Positions 34,196-46,091 of a stretch of DNA of 64,000 nt are shown piece by piece (position 1 is the first letter of the stretch; each line of letters opens with the position of its first letter). The notes beneath the pieces were generated by a model that was not told the DNA's origin, ran no database searches, and saw only the letters and a list, made by a program, of their open reading frames with translations. The stretch covers positions 75,984,547-76,048,546 of the forward strand of contig JAVGWX010000005.1 of the NCBI GenBank assembly GCA_036924085.1, written 5' to 3'. This DNA is from Ariolimax columbianus (taxonomy: Eukaryota; Mollusca; Gastropoda; Stylommatophora; Arionidae). The position numbers and the translations under genes are program-made.

Positions 34196-34299
34196 CGAAT
34201 GGTTTTAAATATCGACGTCAAGCTGTTAATTACGATTGGCAGATTGTGCCATCAAAGCAAGAGGCAGAGGACCCTGGAGAAGCATTGCAGCTGGCCTTC

Positions 34300-35180
34300 G
34301 ATGTGGAGATGGCAACCTTTCTGATTTGAGCGCTACCTTACCTTGCTTTATGATAGACACCATGATGGCTTCCTTACATTACGCAGGCACCTGTCGAGTT
34401 CTCAAACTAACATCTATTATCTTTAAGAATACCATTTTTGCTTTCTACCCCATCCTTATTTGCATCTCCTTTGTGACATCCTCATTGCCTTGTGAATTCT
34501 TGAGTTTGGGTCCCTTGAGCGCGTCTTCAAGTTACATCAATGCGCAAGTGAACCTTAGATGCTCTTCTGATACCATGGTGTATTTATTAGTCCTTCGATC
34601 TATGTTCTGATCTCCTGCTGTCTTTTTTGTTGTAATTTCACATGGCAAATATTTTCTTTTTTTTCCAAAAAGGAGGGTTCTCTTCTTTTGCTCGAGTGTA
34701 TTTCCTGAACACTTTTCATTAATATTCCTTTCCTTCTTCTTTGATTCGCTGGTTCCTTATTGTTGCTGTTGATGAAGGCCTATTGGTCGTAAAATAGGTT
34801 TCGTTCGTGTTTTCGTCTCAGTGCGGTATCTGGCCATACCTATTTATTTAACTTTTTGTTTTCACTTTTTGAGTCTTAGCCAATTACAAAAAGTATTTCC
34901 ATCTATGCCCATATTTAAAGACTCAGTTCTTTCTTTCCGTCACTGACTTGCAGCTTTCTTTACCTGTCTTATGTTTCTGGCAAAGGCTGGCTTAAAGGCT
35001 GTATTGTTCTATTTGCTTTGGTCTACAGCTGATATTTCTCTTCCATCCCTTGTGCTTCCATTGTCAAGTGATGTTTGTAATTCCTCTTTGCGCCCACGAA
35101 ATTCTTTTGTGGCCCTTTGGATAATCTTAGTGAGCTCTTCTGTGACATTCCTTACTTTATTTTGGTGGGCTTTTATGGTC
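34300..35180 (-). mobile_element. Decayed LINE EN-RT linker and RT start
   Basis: Reading the minus strand from 35170, NVTEELTKIIQRATKEF (linker, compare the linker at 2000-2100) is followed after many frame changes by LEDALKGPKLKNSQGN and VPACKEAIMVSIIKQGK (with a stop after VPA), the first RT blocks. The frame then leaves the element at about 34310. It is a third, older lineage of the same LINE group. Confidence 0.65.
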
Positions 35181-35400
35181 TCACTGTATGTGACTCCCGT
35201 TCAGTGTTATGATGTAACTGTATGTGACCCCCGTACAGTGTTATGGTGTCACTGTATGTGGCCCCCGTACAGTGTTATGGTGTCACTGTATGTGGCCCCA
35301 GTACAGTGTTATGGTGTCACTGTATATGACCCCCGTACAGTGTTATGGTGTCACTGTATGTGACCCCCGTACAACGGTATGATCTCAATGTGACCCCCAA
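35181..35400. repeat. 34-bp minisatellite
   Basis: Six units of cactgtatgtgacccccgta plus cagtgttatggtgt. It abuts the 5' side of the minus-strand LINE fragment. Confidence 0.92.
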
Positions 35401-35539
35401 ACATTGTTACGGCCTGAGTAATAAAAAGACCGGTCAATAGAAGACATGTGACATCGGAATAAAAAACAGCTAATAACGGGACAGTAAAGTGGATTCCGAC
35501 AAAATAGATCAACAGACAACTACTTGGCCTGTATTGCAC

Positions 35540-36520
35540 AAGAGATGGAAGATGCCTTTGAGGAAAAGAAGCACAGGCAAGCGGTGTAGATAGACATGAA
35601 AAAATAATAAGACAGGGTCTCTAAACAGGGATCCAGCTCCTATAACGGGAATAAGAGGCATCCTGTGTAACTGGAAAGGCCATTACCTGTAGAACAGAAC
35701 TGCAAGTATCCAGCTACATGGGAAACGGAAGAAGGAAGATCCCATTAGAACAACGGGTCCTGCAAGATGGAGTATTGATTCTTAGGCTTTTCCTGATATT
35801 CATAAATGACATGACGGAAGACATCCAAACTGCAGTACATGCTGTAATGTACGCGGACGACTTGGCACTGTGGACAAGAGAACCATCTATAGCAGTTGCA
35901 AACAACAGAATGCAAGAAGTACTGGTAAAACTAAAGAAATGGAAACAATTATGGTTGCTGACAATTATCGAGAAGAAACCATAGACATAGTTTTCAGTTT
36001 ATTTGACAAGAAACACACAACGACACTAAAAACAAATAACAACGTGCACACCCATCAGAGAACAACACACTTGACAATTACCCTGGATCGTAGAATGACA
36101 TGAACCAATCAGATAGGAAAGGCCGAAAAGGAACCACGTTTCCATGGATATGATGAAAATGTTAGGAGACACTAGTTAGGGCGCGGATATCACAATCCTG
36201 AAAAGACTGTATACAGGAAGAGTCAGACAAGTACTGGTGTATGGCATTACACTGTCTGCCACTGCAACAAAAACACCCTTTTGCAAAATAAGTACAGAAC
36301 CAAGTCACAAGCATCATCACTGGGACCGTTAAGTCCACACCCATAGAGGCACTAGAAATATGGCTTCCAGGCAATGGAGGATAGACGTGACATAACAGTA
36401 ATGGAACAGGCAGAGAAATACCAGACTCGTGAACGACTCAATGCACCAAACAATGTAAAGCCAAGAAACGACTTCAGTAAACTTCACTAAGAAGAACTGA
36501 CATGTACCGACTCAGTCATG
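35540..36520 (+). mobile_element. LINE RT fragment, right arm of an inverted duplication
   Basis: Carries ILKRLYTGRVRQVLVYG (about 36205), YADDLALW (about 35855) and LDRRMT (about 36090) in several frames. Positions 35540-36140 match 30042-30642 in inverted orientation. The homology stops at 36140 although this copy continues through the RT thumb to about 36520, so the left arm lost or never had the 3' part. Confidence 0.85.
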
Positions 36521-36679
36521 TCAACAGAAAAACCAAGGTCTATGGAGCCAGTCATACTGACCCCCTCATTGATCTTATCAAGCAATTGCTTAACATTTGC
36601 AGTTCGATAATGTATCGATTATCTTCAGCTAATCGGCAAATGTTAATTGATTTGCCTTTTGGCCATACCAATATATGTC

Positions 36680-37200
36680 TAGCTATGGTATTTGCGCCAA
36701 ATACGATCAAAAACATGATCTCCAGTTAGAACGGTGTGACGCCATTGTTTTTAGATCTTGTATGATGCTGAGGCCCATAGTTGAGCCATCTCGGATGATT
36801 GTTCTTCTGAGTGTTTACTTGGGTCTCCCTCTTTTCCGAACGTCCCTTGGTGTCTATTCGAGTGCTTGCAATGGAAGACGGTTGTTGTTCATTCTAAGGA
36901 CATGTCCGATGTATGTCCATCATTTTTTGTCATTATAGTTGGTTTGTCTCGGCTCTTATCGAGTCATTAGTTATGAACTGGCCCCAGAGTATATTCAATA
37001 ATTGTCTTACAAATTTATTTTCAAAGATATTTAGTTTGTTTTCCAGCGCTTTTGTTGTCTTCCAGCTTTCACATCCATATGTCAGGACTGATATTACGAT
37101 TGAGTTGAATAGTCTGAGCTTGGTATATTTGCTCAGTGTCGTTGATTTCCAGATGTTGGTGAGCTGATTAAGGCGCACGAGGCCATGGCAATTCTAGAAG
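36680..37200 (-). mobile_element. RTE-like LINE 3' fragment
   Basis: The minus-strand frame 36933-37178 reads LRLFNSIVISVLTYGCESW and LENKLNIFENKFVRQL, the classic post-palm block. Further on GHVLRMNNNRLP and RKRGRPK (36770-36910) give the C-terminal end. There is a stop after LPLQALE and a frame change. Confidence 0.78.
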
Positions 37201-37480
37201 AATTTATTCTCTTTCATACTAATAGTCACATCAATATCATAGCCTCACTTTCCATTCTGATATAGGAAGTTGCTGATATGTATGCAATAACCCGCTCAGT
37301 GACGTCTTTGTCTGACCCTCAACACAGATCAGTCTCATCCTGGTTTCTTGTCACGTTGCAAGGAAGAGTTTGTATGCACCGCAACATCATATACCCTATA
37401 TTTTCTTCACTAACTTCAACTGTCCGGTACCCATTTACAAAAGATAAGTGTTTTCGAAACTACTAGTAGAGTTTTTCACT
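37201..37480. other. Stretch without recognisable gene
   Basis: No gene recognised. A word tgtccggtacccatttac (37419) resembles the reverse of the tRNA-SINE tail aaatgggtacc. Confidence 0.3.
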
Positions 37481-37489
37481 CTTCTCTCG

Positions 37490-38035
37490 GGAGGCATTGG
37501 TGGACAGCAGCGATCGGCCCAAACCAGGCGCGTCTACAGGTTACGGATAGTGGAACGACCCCAGATATGGTGTGTCAGCTGTGATCTAAGCCAGTTTTAA
37601 TCGCTGGACCAATTAACAACCGCGGACCAAATGGCAATGTATGGAAGCAGGATTTGGAGGGAGAACATGTGGCACTGTTGTCCCCACTGAAATACCCCAT
37701 TTGACCTATGTAGGGTACATTCTAGCAAGCAAGCGCCGCTGTAAGCTCTAGCCACGGGGAAGGAAACCTTGGGAAACAAACCAACCTGCTGCCTCGCAGT
37801 CAACCCCGGAAGATGGAGAGGCTATGGGAGACAACCCAGATTACCTCGCTAGCTCTGTCAGCTACATCCGGGGAGGAACGGAGATCTGTGTCCTTAGCCT
37901 TGAAGTACCCACCCAAGCAACCAGCTGAAGCTGTGAGGCCGCCACCCGGACCTGGAGAAGATTGTGGACATCGTCATGGCAACGGGATTACAGATCTAAG
38001 ATAACTAAAAAATCATGAATGTAGAAGAAGAAGAA
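37490..38035 (+). mobile_element. GAA-tailed dispersed element
   Basis: A GC-richer block with ggcattggtggacagcagcg, gaaaccttgggaaacaaacc and gctgcctcgcagtcaacccc ends in gtagaagaagaagaatg. The block resembles leader sequence of RNase H LINEs as I remember it, so this may be a LINE copy reduced to its 5' part plus tail. A 63-codon frame at 37813 is not assigned. Confidence 0.5.
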
Positions 38036-38084
38036 TGTCTCTGGAGGCAGGTGTTGTAGCCCCTCTTATATCACGGAGCGTACT

Positions 38085-38290
38085 GAAGTAGGTGGACCTG
38101 GATCCTCCTGGCTGTAGTGCAGTGCAAGACTTCTTAGTCGATTCACCACTATGTGAATCTCAGTAATGAGTCCCTTCCCCACCTCGTCGTTACCCAGGCT
38201 ACTATAACACAATATGTGTCATTGGACAATGCGAGGACGTGAGTTGTGGTCTTTATCAATATGTTACACCTGACCCTAGCGTCAGCCTCT
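38085..38290 (+). repeat. Dispersed repeat R3, copy 2
   Basis: Shares gaagtaggtggacctggatc, cctggctgtagtgc and the end word atgttacacctgacccta with copy 1. Here the end word is single, not amplified. Confidence 0.55.
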
Positions 38291-38770
38291 GCATCTAACA
38301 CTTTCATCAACTCCAACAGCCATGTACCGATTCAGCAATAGATAGACCGGAGTCTACTGATTTCAAACTACGTACCTTCTCATTGCCTGGTCCCTGTATA
38401 CTTCATCACCTTTTGTTATCCACAAGAGAAGATTACAAACCAAAACTACTTGAAAGTTGTAAACATGTCGCCGTGCTTGACAGTGACTGAGGCACTGCAG
38501 AGCGACACACTGCCTTCACGCTCACGGAGCGCTCTTCATAGGCATACCAACGGCGTATTTCAATGGAGGCAATTCTCTATTTAACAGTGCAGTCCTTGTT
38601 CAGCTGTGGGTGGGACTGGTCGGCCTACCCACATCCAAACACAGATGATATTTCGCGCGGTAATGTTCCCAATTTTACATCACCAATACAACTTCCGATC
38701 CAACAAAACGCGTTCTTCAGTTGCTCTCAAGTAAACACGCGCAAAGGGAATTCCCACAATGATGTTATCT
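38291..38770. other. Stretch without recognisable gene
   Basis: No gene or repeat seen. Confidence 0.35.
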
Positions 38771-39180
38771 TTCATCACTATCTTGCTTCTACTATTACAA
38801 CTACTATTACAACTACTATTACTACAACTACAACAATAATTGCTACTGCTAAGAATAAAAGTACTAGTACTGCTGCCACTAATATTAATTCTACTACTGC
38901 TACATTACAATTCCAATACTACTACTACTACTGTATTACTACTACTACTGCTACTACTTCTAAAATTACTACTAGTACTTCTAATATACTACTACTGTTA
39001 CTACACTAATACTATACTACCACTACTACTACAACAGCTACTAGTATAGTACTACTACTACTAGTACTACTACTACTTCTTCTTCTGATGCTTCTTCTAC
39101 TATTTCTACATTTTCTTCCTCTTTTGCAAGTACGGTTTCTTCTTCTTCGTCTTCATCTTTTTCTTCATCTTCCTCATCAA
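38771..39180. repeat. (ACT)n-type microsatellite grading into (TTC)n
   Basis: Imperfect acn/act trinucleotides (ttactactactactgctact) from 38785 to 39085 are followed by cttcttc-rich sequence to about 39175. Confidence 0.88.
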
Positions 39181-39619
39181 ATACTTCGTGCTCTACTTTC
39201 TGCTCCACCTATATTTATTTCTCGTTTTCCGGCTCTTTAAATTCACTGACTGCTTCTTCATTTGCCTTTTCTTCAGTTCATCTATCATAGTGATATTAGT
39301 TGTGTTTCATTTTACAGTTGGAGTGTGAAATATGTGGCGCTGTGTTTGTTTTTGCTTTGTTCTATTAATTAGTCGATATACTACTTCCCACTGACTATAA
39401 TGACGTAGACGCACATTGTAGTAGGTCTGGCTCTGAAAATATCAAATCAGACGGAAAAGGTGATTATTATACAATAAAAGGCAGTAGGGCCCAGAATGAT
39501 ATTGTTTACTTTTAAACTTGCCGAAAGCAATGTTAAGTTAAGTGTTATTCAATGATATGCATCGATCAATAGCAAGTACGACTTAGTGAAATTGTACATC
39601 GTTCTGGCATTGATAAGAG
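39181..39619. other. Stretch without recognisable gene
   Basis: AT-rich; no gene seen. Confidence 0.35.
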
Positions 39620-40560
39620 AACAAGGAAGGACAATGTGATGCTCACGTGTGACCTAAATGTTAAGGTTGCCAAAACAGTATCGGTTTTGAAGAGCTGGTT
39701 GGCAAACATGGAATCGGGACCAACAATGATCATTTTACATTTTGTCACACAATCCTGGCATTAAACGGCATGAGAAAATCCAGAGAAATCAAGATTCACA
39801 TCAAAGTTAGAATATTCAGCGTCAGAGTCAAGTCGTTGTTGCTTTATTGAGCGCAGACATCGAGAACGACCAAGGCCATACAACAAAGACTCCAGCCGTT
39901 CGTTAACAGATGCCTACGAAGGATAATTGACATAAAGTGGCAGGGCATGGGGAGAAATGAAGACTTGTGGGAAAGGAGCCAACAACATCCACTGGAACAA
40001 CTAATTAAACGAAGAACATGGTGCTGAATAGGAAATACGCCGCAGAAGGTACAGTTTAGCATAGACATACATATTTGTACAGGGAATCATCGAGGGAAGA
40101 GAAAGAGATATAGACCAAAAAATACGTGAAGAAGAAAAAGTGGGAAAGAACTAAGATTAAATGATTACAAACAGAGAGAGGCAGAAATAACACCCAATAC
40201 CGCGGATGCTGGCGGGATTGTGCCAATGGCATATACACCGAAAAGAGCGATGGGCTTTTATTGATTGATTGAATGTTAATGATCTGTAATTATGGACATC
40301 TGTTATTTCAATCCATTTGTGATTGGTATCAGCATGTTTGAACATACAATAATATATAATGTAACGTGGGTGTCACCTACCCACAGGATAGAATACTAGA
40401 TTTATCTCCAAACAACAGGACAGGTTCCCAAATTTACCATATACTTATAAATAAGAAATTCAGTTCTTTATTACAAAATGTAAAAGTATGTAGAGGAACA
40501 GACTGGGCAACTGTCCAACAAATTCTCATATCCAAAATACAAGGGAAACAATCATTGGCT
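39620..40560 (+). mobile_element. RTE-like endonuclease relic split by a second LINE insertion
   Basis: The endonuclease is in two parts. Part 1 (39620-39771) reads TCDLNVKV and ends in ILALNG. Part 2 (40312-40560) resumes with VIGISMFEHTI, TWVSPTHR and NRTGSQIYHILINKKF. These blocks are consecutive in RTE-type endonucleases, so the interruption falls between neighbouring residues. Both parts contain frame changes. Confidence 0.7.
39772..40311 (+). mobile_element. Nested 5'-truncated RTE-like LINE 3' end
   Basis: The insert reads QQRLQPFVNRCLRRIIDIKW (about 39885) and EDLWERSQQHPLEQLIKRR, the C-terminal RT region of RTE-like LINEs. It ends in a TGAT-type tail (ttattgattgattgaatg, 40257). It sits in the same orientation inside the older endonuclease relic. 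Confidence 0.75.
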
Positions 40561-40739
40561 GACAGATATTCACAACAGTTTCCATGATTCTTTCCCCTGA
40601 AACTCAGTTCTCATGACTTAGATATTTTTTTAAATTATGTGTTTCACAACCCCATGCCACAATTCTCTGTCAGCGGCCACTGACAGATAAGGGTGGGGTA
40701 GGGTTGGGAGCATGTCTTAATGTGTGCCCCAACGACCTC

Positions 40740-41000
40740 ACCTGTTACGGGATGACCTTACCTGACCTGATGTTTTTTCGGACACTGACCAAGACCACTA
40801 TTTCTCTTCCATGTAGCATTTCTTAGAAACAGGCTATTTTCAAGGAAGTCTGGATGACGAGATGTAGATCGACATGATCCCTGAAGTAGTAAGCGTCACT
40901 CAGATGAAGCCAAACATTCCAGACCAGCATAGAGGACCTAGGTCAAACTGCATCAGCACGCTCGGGATGTGAAGAAAGCTACAGCCTGCTACTTAACACC
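40740..41000 (-). repeat. Dispersed repeat R3, copy 3
   Basis: On the minus strand it shares atgtcgatctacatctcgtc, cttgaaaatagcctgtttct and gtggtcttggtcagtg with copy 4 at 53840-54060, and tcacatcccgagcgtgct with copies 1 and 4. Confidence 0.7.
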
Positions 41001-41044
41001 ATTCTCAGGGTGCATACAAGAATAAACATACTCATTGTGGGTAT

Positions 41045-41515
41045 TCAGCAACAACACAGTCACGTCGACTATCAACAACAACATCTACAGCAACAACACA
41101 GTCACGTCCGCTATTAAGAACAACATCTACAGCAACAACACAGTCACGTCCACTATCAACAACAACATCTACAGCAACAACACAAGCATGTCCGCTATCA
41201 ACAACAACATCTACAGCAACAACACAGTCACGTCCGCTATTAACAACAACATCTACAGCAACAACACAGTCACGTCCGCTATTAAGAACAACCATCTACA
41301 GCAACAACACAGTCACGTTTACTATCAACAACAACATCTACAGCAAAAACACATCCATGTCCACTACTGACAACATCATCTGCAGCAACAACACAGTCGT
41401 GTCCACTTTCAATAAATTCTCTTCAGCAACAACCCATTCCGGTTCACTATTGTGCAACATCTGCAGCAACAACAACACAGCTACGCCCGCTACTAACAAC
41501 AACATCTACAGAAAA
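41045..41515. repeat. 42-bp minisatellite rich in CAACAA
   Basis: About ten units of agcaacaacacagtcacgtc plus cgctatcaacaacaacatctac. The multiple-of-three period gives long shadow frames on both strands. Confidence 0.93.
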
Positions 41516-41803
41516 ACTACAATAATGCCCACTGCCAATAACAACATCGACTGCAGCATCACAGTCATCTCCTTCCTCACAGTCAACAGTCAGCAGTCAG
41601 CTTTGATGTGGTACACACTGCATATTTGTACGAGAACCGATTGATTTGATGGAGCTCTGTGGTAGACGGTAAATGGGTCTGCTCTATTCTATTTCATTCT
41701 ACACTTCTGAATTCAAACTAAATATAAACACAATACAATAGATTCTGTATTCAAGTAACACTACCAACTATACATTTCTAACAACTGGAATTCTTTCTAT
41801 CAA

Positions 41804-42209
41804 ACGCTTATCTTCTTCTTCTTCTTCTTCTTCTTCTTCTTCGTCTTCTTCTTCTTCGTTCGTTCTCAATCTCCCATTACCAAACTCTGAAAGGGTAAGT
41901 AGCAGAATATAGTCCAGAGAACGGAATGCGTTGTGTCGCAGTTTACAGCTTAGCTGCGATATTTGCACCTTTCGTTCCAACACTCCGACTTCAGCAAACA
42001 TTTTTTGAGTACCGGTTTAGCATTCACTCTTCGATCCCTTCTCCTTAGCCAGACTGCTCTGCTGCAGCCTGTTATCCAGGATCACCGCGTGGAGGTGTAG
42101 AAGGGCCTTGGCAGCTATGGTTCGCTGGCCCTGACGCTAGCAGTCAGCTATGAGTCGCTGACCACTGCAGTTCATGTGCTGCTCAGCATTTTGATATACA
42201 CGCTTATCT
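41804..42209 (-). mobile_element. SINE-A, full length, with perfect 10-bp target-site duplication
   Basis: The element lies at 41814-42199 on the minus strand: head gctgagcagcacatgaactg, ggtgatcctggataacaggc, core tgctgaagtcggagtgttgg, end gggagattgagaacgaacg, and a GAA tail of about 45 bp. The word acgcttatct flanks it at 41804-41813 and 42200-42209. This copy best defines the family (about 386 bp). Confidence 0.92.
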
Positions 42210-42630
42210 AAAACACTCCTACCGCTAAACCTAACCTTATCGATACTGTTATTGCCCAGTTATTTCTCTTCTCCTAATCTGGCCTGCTGCGATAAAAATA
42301 ATTTTTCTGATGCCGATGATGGTAAAGTTAGTAGGTTCTGAACCCAGGTATGACGTCCATGGTCTTGTTCCTCTTGTCGGCGTTAGATCAAAATGGTTTC
42401 GACGTGATCAGGATAGACTGCGTCAAATATGATCCATGGGATCACTAGTAAACTGCCTTTAGCTGCGACTGACAACTTACATTCACGTGATCAAGGTGAT
42501 GTCGACGTGATCAGTGGGACTGCGTCAATATGATGAATGGGATGACTGGTAGACTGCCTCTATAAGCAACTGACGACTTGTAATTACGACCAATACATAA
42601 TATGAGGATAGTTACCTTGCTTGCTGCGTG
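42210..42630. repeat. Low-copy internal duplication
   Basis: Related sentences recur: gtcgacgtgatca at 42391 and 42501, and gggatcactagtaaactgcc versus gggatgactggtagactgcc at 42439 and 42539. This is a roughly 100-bp diverged duplication. No gene seen. Confidence 0.6.
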
Positions 42631-42639
42631 TCTATCTCA

Positions 42640-43210
42640 ACTGTCTCTACGTCGCCTGCTCTCCAACGAAATACTCTTTTGAATCTACCTCGGTCTCTGA
42701 AGTGAACTGTTTTCTCATCTGTGGTTTTCAACTCAAAACTGTGTTCAAATCTCAACTCAAAGTTTTAAACTCGACCTAGAATTCAACTGTTTATCTCCGT
42801 GTGTTTCCTCTAGCCGTTTCTCTCGTCGGGTCTTAACTCAAATCTGTCTCAACTGCATATCTCCGTCGCCTGCCCTCCACTGAACGTCTCTCTCCAAAGT
42901 GTACCTCTTTTTCTGGAGTGAAACGTTCTATCTCTGTCTCTGAAGTGAAATGTTCTCTCTCTATCTCTGAAGTGAAATGTTCTCTCTCTGTCTCTGAAGT
43001 GAAATGTTCTCTCTCTGTCTCTGAAGTGAAATGTTCTCTCTCTGTGGTTCTCAACTTAAACCTGTGCTCAGATCTCACGACCCGTCTTCGTGTTTCTCCT
43101 CTCAAGTCTGTCTCTCAAGTGCAATGCTCTCTCTCTCTCTGTCTCTCAAGTGCAATACTCTCTCTCTGTCTTTCAAGTGCAATGTTCTCTCTCTGTGATA
43201 TCTCTTTGGA
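42640..43210. repeat. ~200-bp duplication, second copy expanded into a 27-bp array
   Basis: The block cgtcgcctgctctccaacga...ctgtggttttcaactcaaa (42649-42745) recurs diverged at 42866-43060. In the second copy the inner word ctctgaagtgaaatgttctc has been amplified into five 27-bp units, then a shorter tctctcaagtgcaatg array follows to 43195. Confidence 0.8.
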
Positions 43211-44328
43211 TTGTCTCCCACGTCTCTCCACCGGGATTTATATTAGGATCTCACTCCCCAAATTGCGTGATTTCCAAAACGGCGCGCGTATAGTCCGCTT
43301 GCTTTCCTTTATCCCCCATCCTGATTTCGCGGTTTCCAAACTACGCGGATTTGTCGGTGGCAACAAGTCTAACCGTCTACCATCCCACGTGTGGACACAT
43401 GGCATGTAACTTACTTCAGGTTACTTATGTTTACCTGAACTCCCACCTGCGCACTTTGAGACAAAAAAACATACCACTGGTTCGTTTTGGTTTATTAAAT
43501 TCTGACGGGACTGAGTTCAGCTGCACTGACTAGTCCCTAGTTAAAATTCCAAGAACTAAAACGAAAAATGATTGTCTAAGCTCTTTTTATCTTTCTCCCA
43601 TCTCTGTTAAATGTTAAAATATGCATAAGCTGCTACTATTTATTGCCTATACAGATAAGTGTTCCGTATGTTGGAACCAGTTTTACTGCACACTCTAATA
43701 TCTAGATTGTTACTAGTCACGCATGCCGATAACAGTTCTACTGCACACTCCCAGGCGAATATGAAAACACCGACAAAGTAAACTGTTCTTCTCATCCAGT
43801 TGTCCCATAAGCATCTTGTTATGAGCTGCAGTTTTATTCGCTTCTGTTTTTAAGAATCGACTTCGTAGCAGTCCAGCATACTTATAGGCGCTCATTCTAT
43901 TTCAAAGATAGCGAAGGATGTGGATACTGATTGTTTTTGTAGCTTGATGGTAGAACACACTACTGCTCCGTCCACTCGAGCACCTAAACTCTACTTCAAA
44001 GCTCTGCCGATGTATCTGCTGCAGTGTCATCCTCAATCAGGCGAACATTGATAGGCTTCAAAACGTCACTCCTACCCATATCCAAAGTGTCCATTATTAC
44101 TGCTTGCAAAGACAAGATGCCAGCTCGTTCATTGTCCAGAACGTCAGCATAGCCAGGACAGTAGATCCCCACCAGCTCCTAGAGATTTAATGCATCTACA
44201 GCTACTATCCACTCATGTTTTAGCCAGTGCTTCTGTACATTCCGAAGTAAGAATAGAAAATCTGACACGATGACTGCCCTTGCTAAAAACTTCTCATACT
44301 AGCCATCTCAGAGAAGAGGTCACCGTTT
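43211..44328. other. Stretch without recognisable gene
   Basis: No domain-bearing frame and no clear repeat. Confidence 0.35.
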
Positions 44329-44513
44329 CCATCTATATTCTCTTGCTGAAGTTGGATGTGTTGGACCGAAAGGGGCAAATATCGCAGTCAAGCTGAAAAC
44401 TAGGACACAACGCATTCCGTTCTCTGGACTACATTCTCCTTCTTAAGCCCTTTCTGGGTTTGGTAGTGGGAGATTGAGAACGAATGAAGCCAAGCCAAGC
44501 CATCTATATTCTC
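44329..44513 (+). mobile_element. 5'-truncated SINE-A with 14-bp target-site duplication and an unusual CCAAG tail
   Basis: The insert (44343-44499) starts at the core tgctgaagttggatgtgttg and ends gggagattgagaacgaatga followed by agccaagccaag instead of GAA repeats. The word ccatctatattctc flanks it at 44329-44342 and 44500-44513. Confidence 0.88.
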
Positions 44514-44854
44514 ATACTGAAGGTCATCGACCTGTATATTTCGTGTCTCTCATCAACAACCTGACCTCTCAGTCTGGCAGGGAAACCTCAATATGATTGT
44601 TCATTGTATCATCGATCCATCATGACGGCATGCTAGCGCGGTGGGCCGCAGTAAAACTCAATACCAAAAACAGCTGAAGTTAAAATCTGTTTTACATTAA
44701 AACAGCACCATAAGTTTATGTAGCGTCGATCGACGAAATAGAATACATCAGGCACTGGACACAGAAACAACACACACAAAATCAACGAAGTAAGATAAAG
44801 TATTGTCGGTACAAAATATAAAGCAAAATCTGAATTCACTGATAGACTTACAAC

Positions 44855-45065
44855 CTAACTTAACGTATTTATACTGATTTAGAAGACTCTGCAGAGTCTG
44901 TATACAACCAGTTTCATACTAAAAGCTATGCGTGACAATCTATTCTTAAATGCATTAATTGTCCCTGCCTTCAGTACTTCCTGTGGCAATACATTCAGGC
45001 ATTCACCACTATCTGACTAAAACATGTTCTAATATCTCATACTACAGTATGTTATCAAGCACGAT
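44855..45065 (-). mobile_element. CR1/L2-like LINE 3' end, second copy
   Basis: Matches the end of the element at 23266-23805 (gagtctgtatacaaccagtttc; aatgcattaattgtccctgc; gcattcaccactatctgact), more degraded. Its terminal sequence aacctaacttaacg is the same motif that forms the 25-bp array beside the first copy. Confidence 0.7.
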
Positions 45066-45477
45066 TAGTATCCCACGTTTACGAGCAGGCAAGGATTATA
45101 GCACGTTCTCAAACGGGAAGTTCATCCTGTAATTAGATTGCAACTACCAAAGGATATTTAACATGCCTCGCAGTAATTTCTGAAACGAACTAACCGGTTC
45201 TAAAATCATGCTGGGAAATTCTTCATTAGACGAACCAGCGTTCTGCTTAGAATTGAAGACGTTCGTATGAGCAGTTGCTCGTAAAGCTGGTGTTCGTATA
45301 TCGGGGCACTATTGTATGTCGCTCGTTGCTCCCAGTGACATTAACTCTCACTCTAGCAGACATCGCATCCTAATTGATCTCCACTCCTCACCTATCCATC
45401 ATCAAATATACATATGTGCTTTAAGGCGGTCAACTTGCAGTTACACATTGAACTAAATGTAAGATGTCTAATCTATC

Positions 45478-45740
45478 TACTACTTCTACTACTTAGTCAC
45501 TCCTCTTCTACCATCTTGCGTAAAGGTTTAACTTGTAATCGTCTGTTGTATTTCTGCATTGTGTAGTGGCTGCCTCATGTTGTCCTCATATAGGCCACAT
45601 TCTTTGGTTCACTGCTGTTTATTTTATATTTTTAACAGCTAACCTTCAAACATAGAAGCCATTAAGCTATCCACCTTCCATCTGACACGCCTGCTAAGAG
45701 GTCTGCTCCTTTCCGACACACACGACTGTAGTAACTGCAG
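45478..45740 (-). mobile_element. Internally deleted relative of the 8.5-9.9 kb RTE-like element
   Basis: Contains ctacttagtcactcctcttc at one end, as at 8542, and cagctaaccttcaaa plus gctatccaccttcc at the other, as at 9840-9880. The RT region in between is absent. Confidence 0.55.
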
Positions 45741-46091
45741 GCAAGAGAATGCCATCAATCATCGCGTAGAAAATGGTCGAACATATGTTTATGCAAATAA
45801 AGTGCGATGTAGGCCGAAACTTGACTTTTGCTGAATGATGTTATTTATTGCACAGACCTTGGTGCATATACTTAGAATTTAGAGTTTATTCTTGACCCCA
45901 CCCCTAACCTGGCTATGACAGCATGTGATACCGTAATAAAAGACCTTCAAAAAAAAGGGTGGAGGACTTACTTCTGAAAATAGCCTCTTGCGTGCGGAAT
46001 GCGGGCTGAACACTTCAATTGAAACGCTTCGACCTGTGACCGTGACATACGGCTGTTCTCCGGGAAAACCAGCTGTGTCCTTGGTCTAGAT

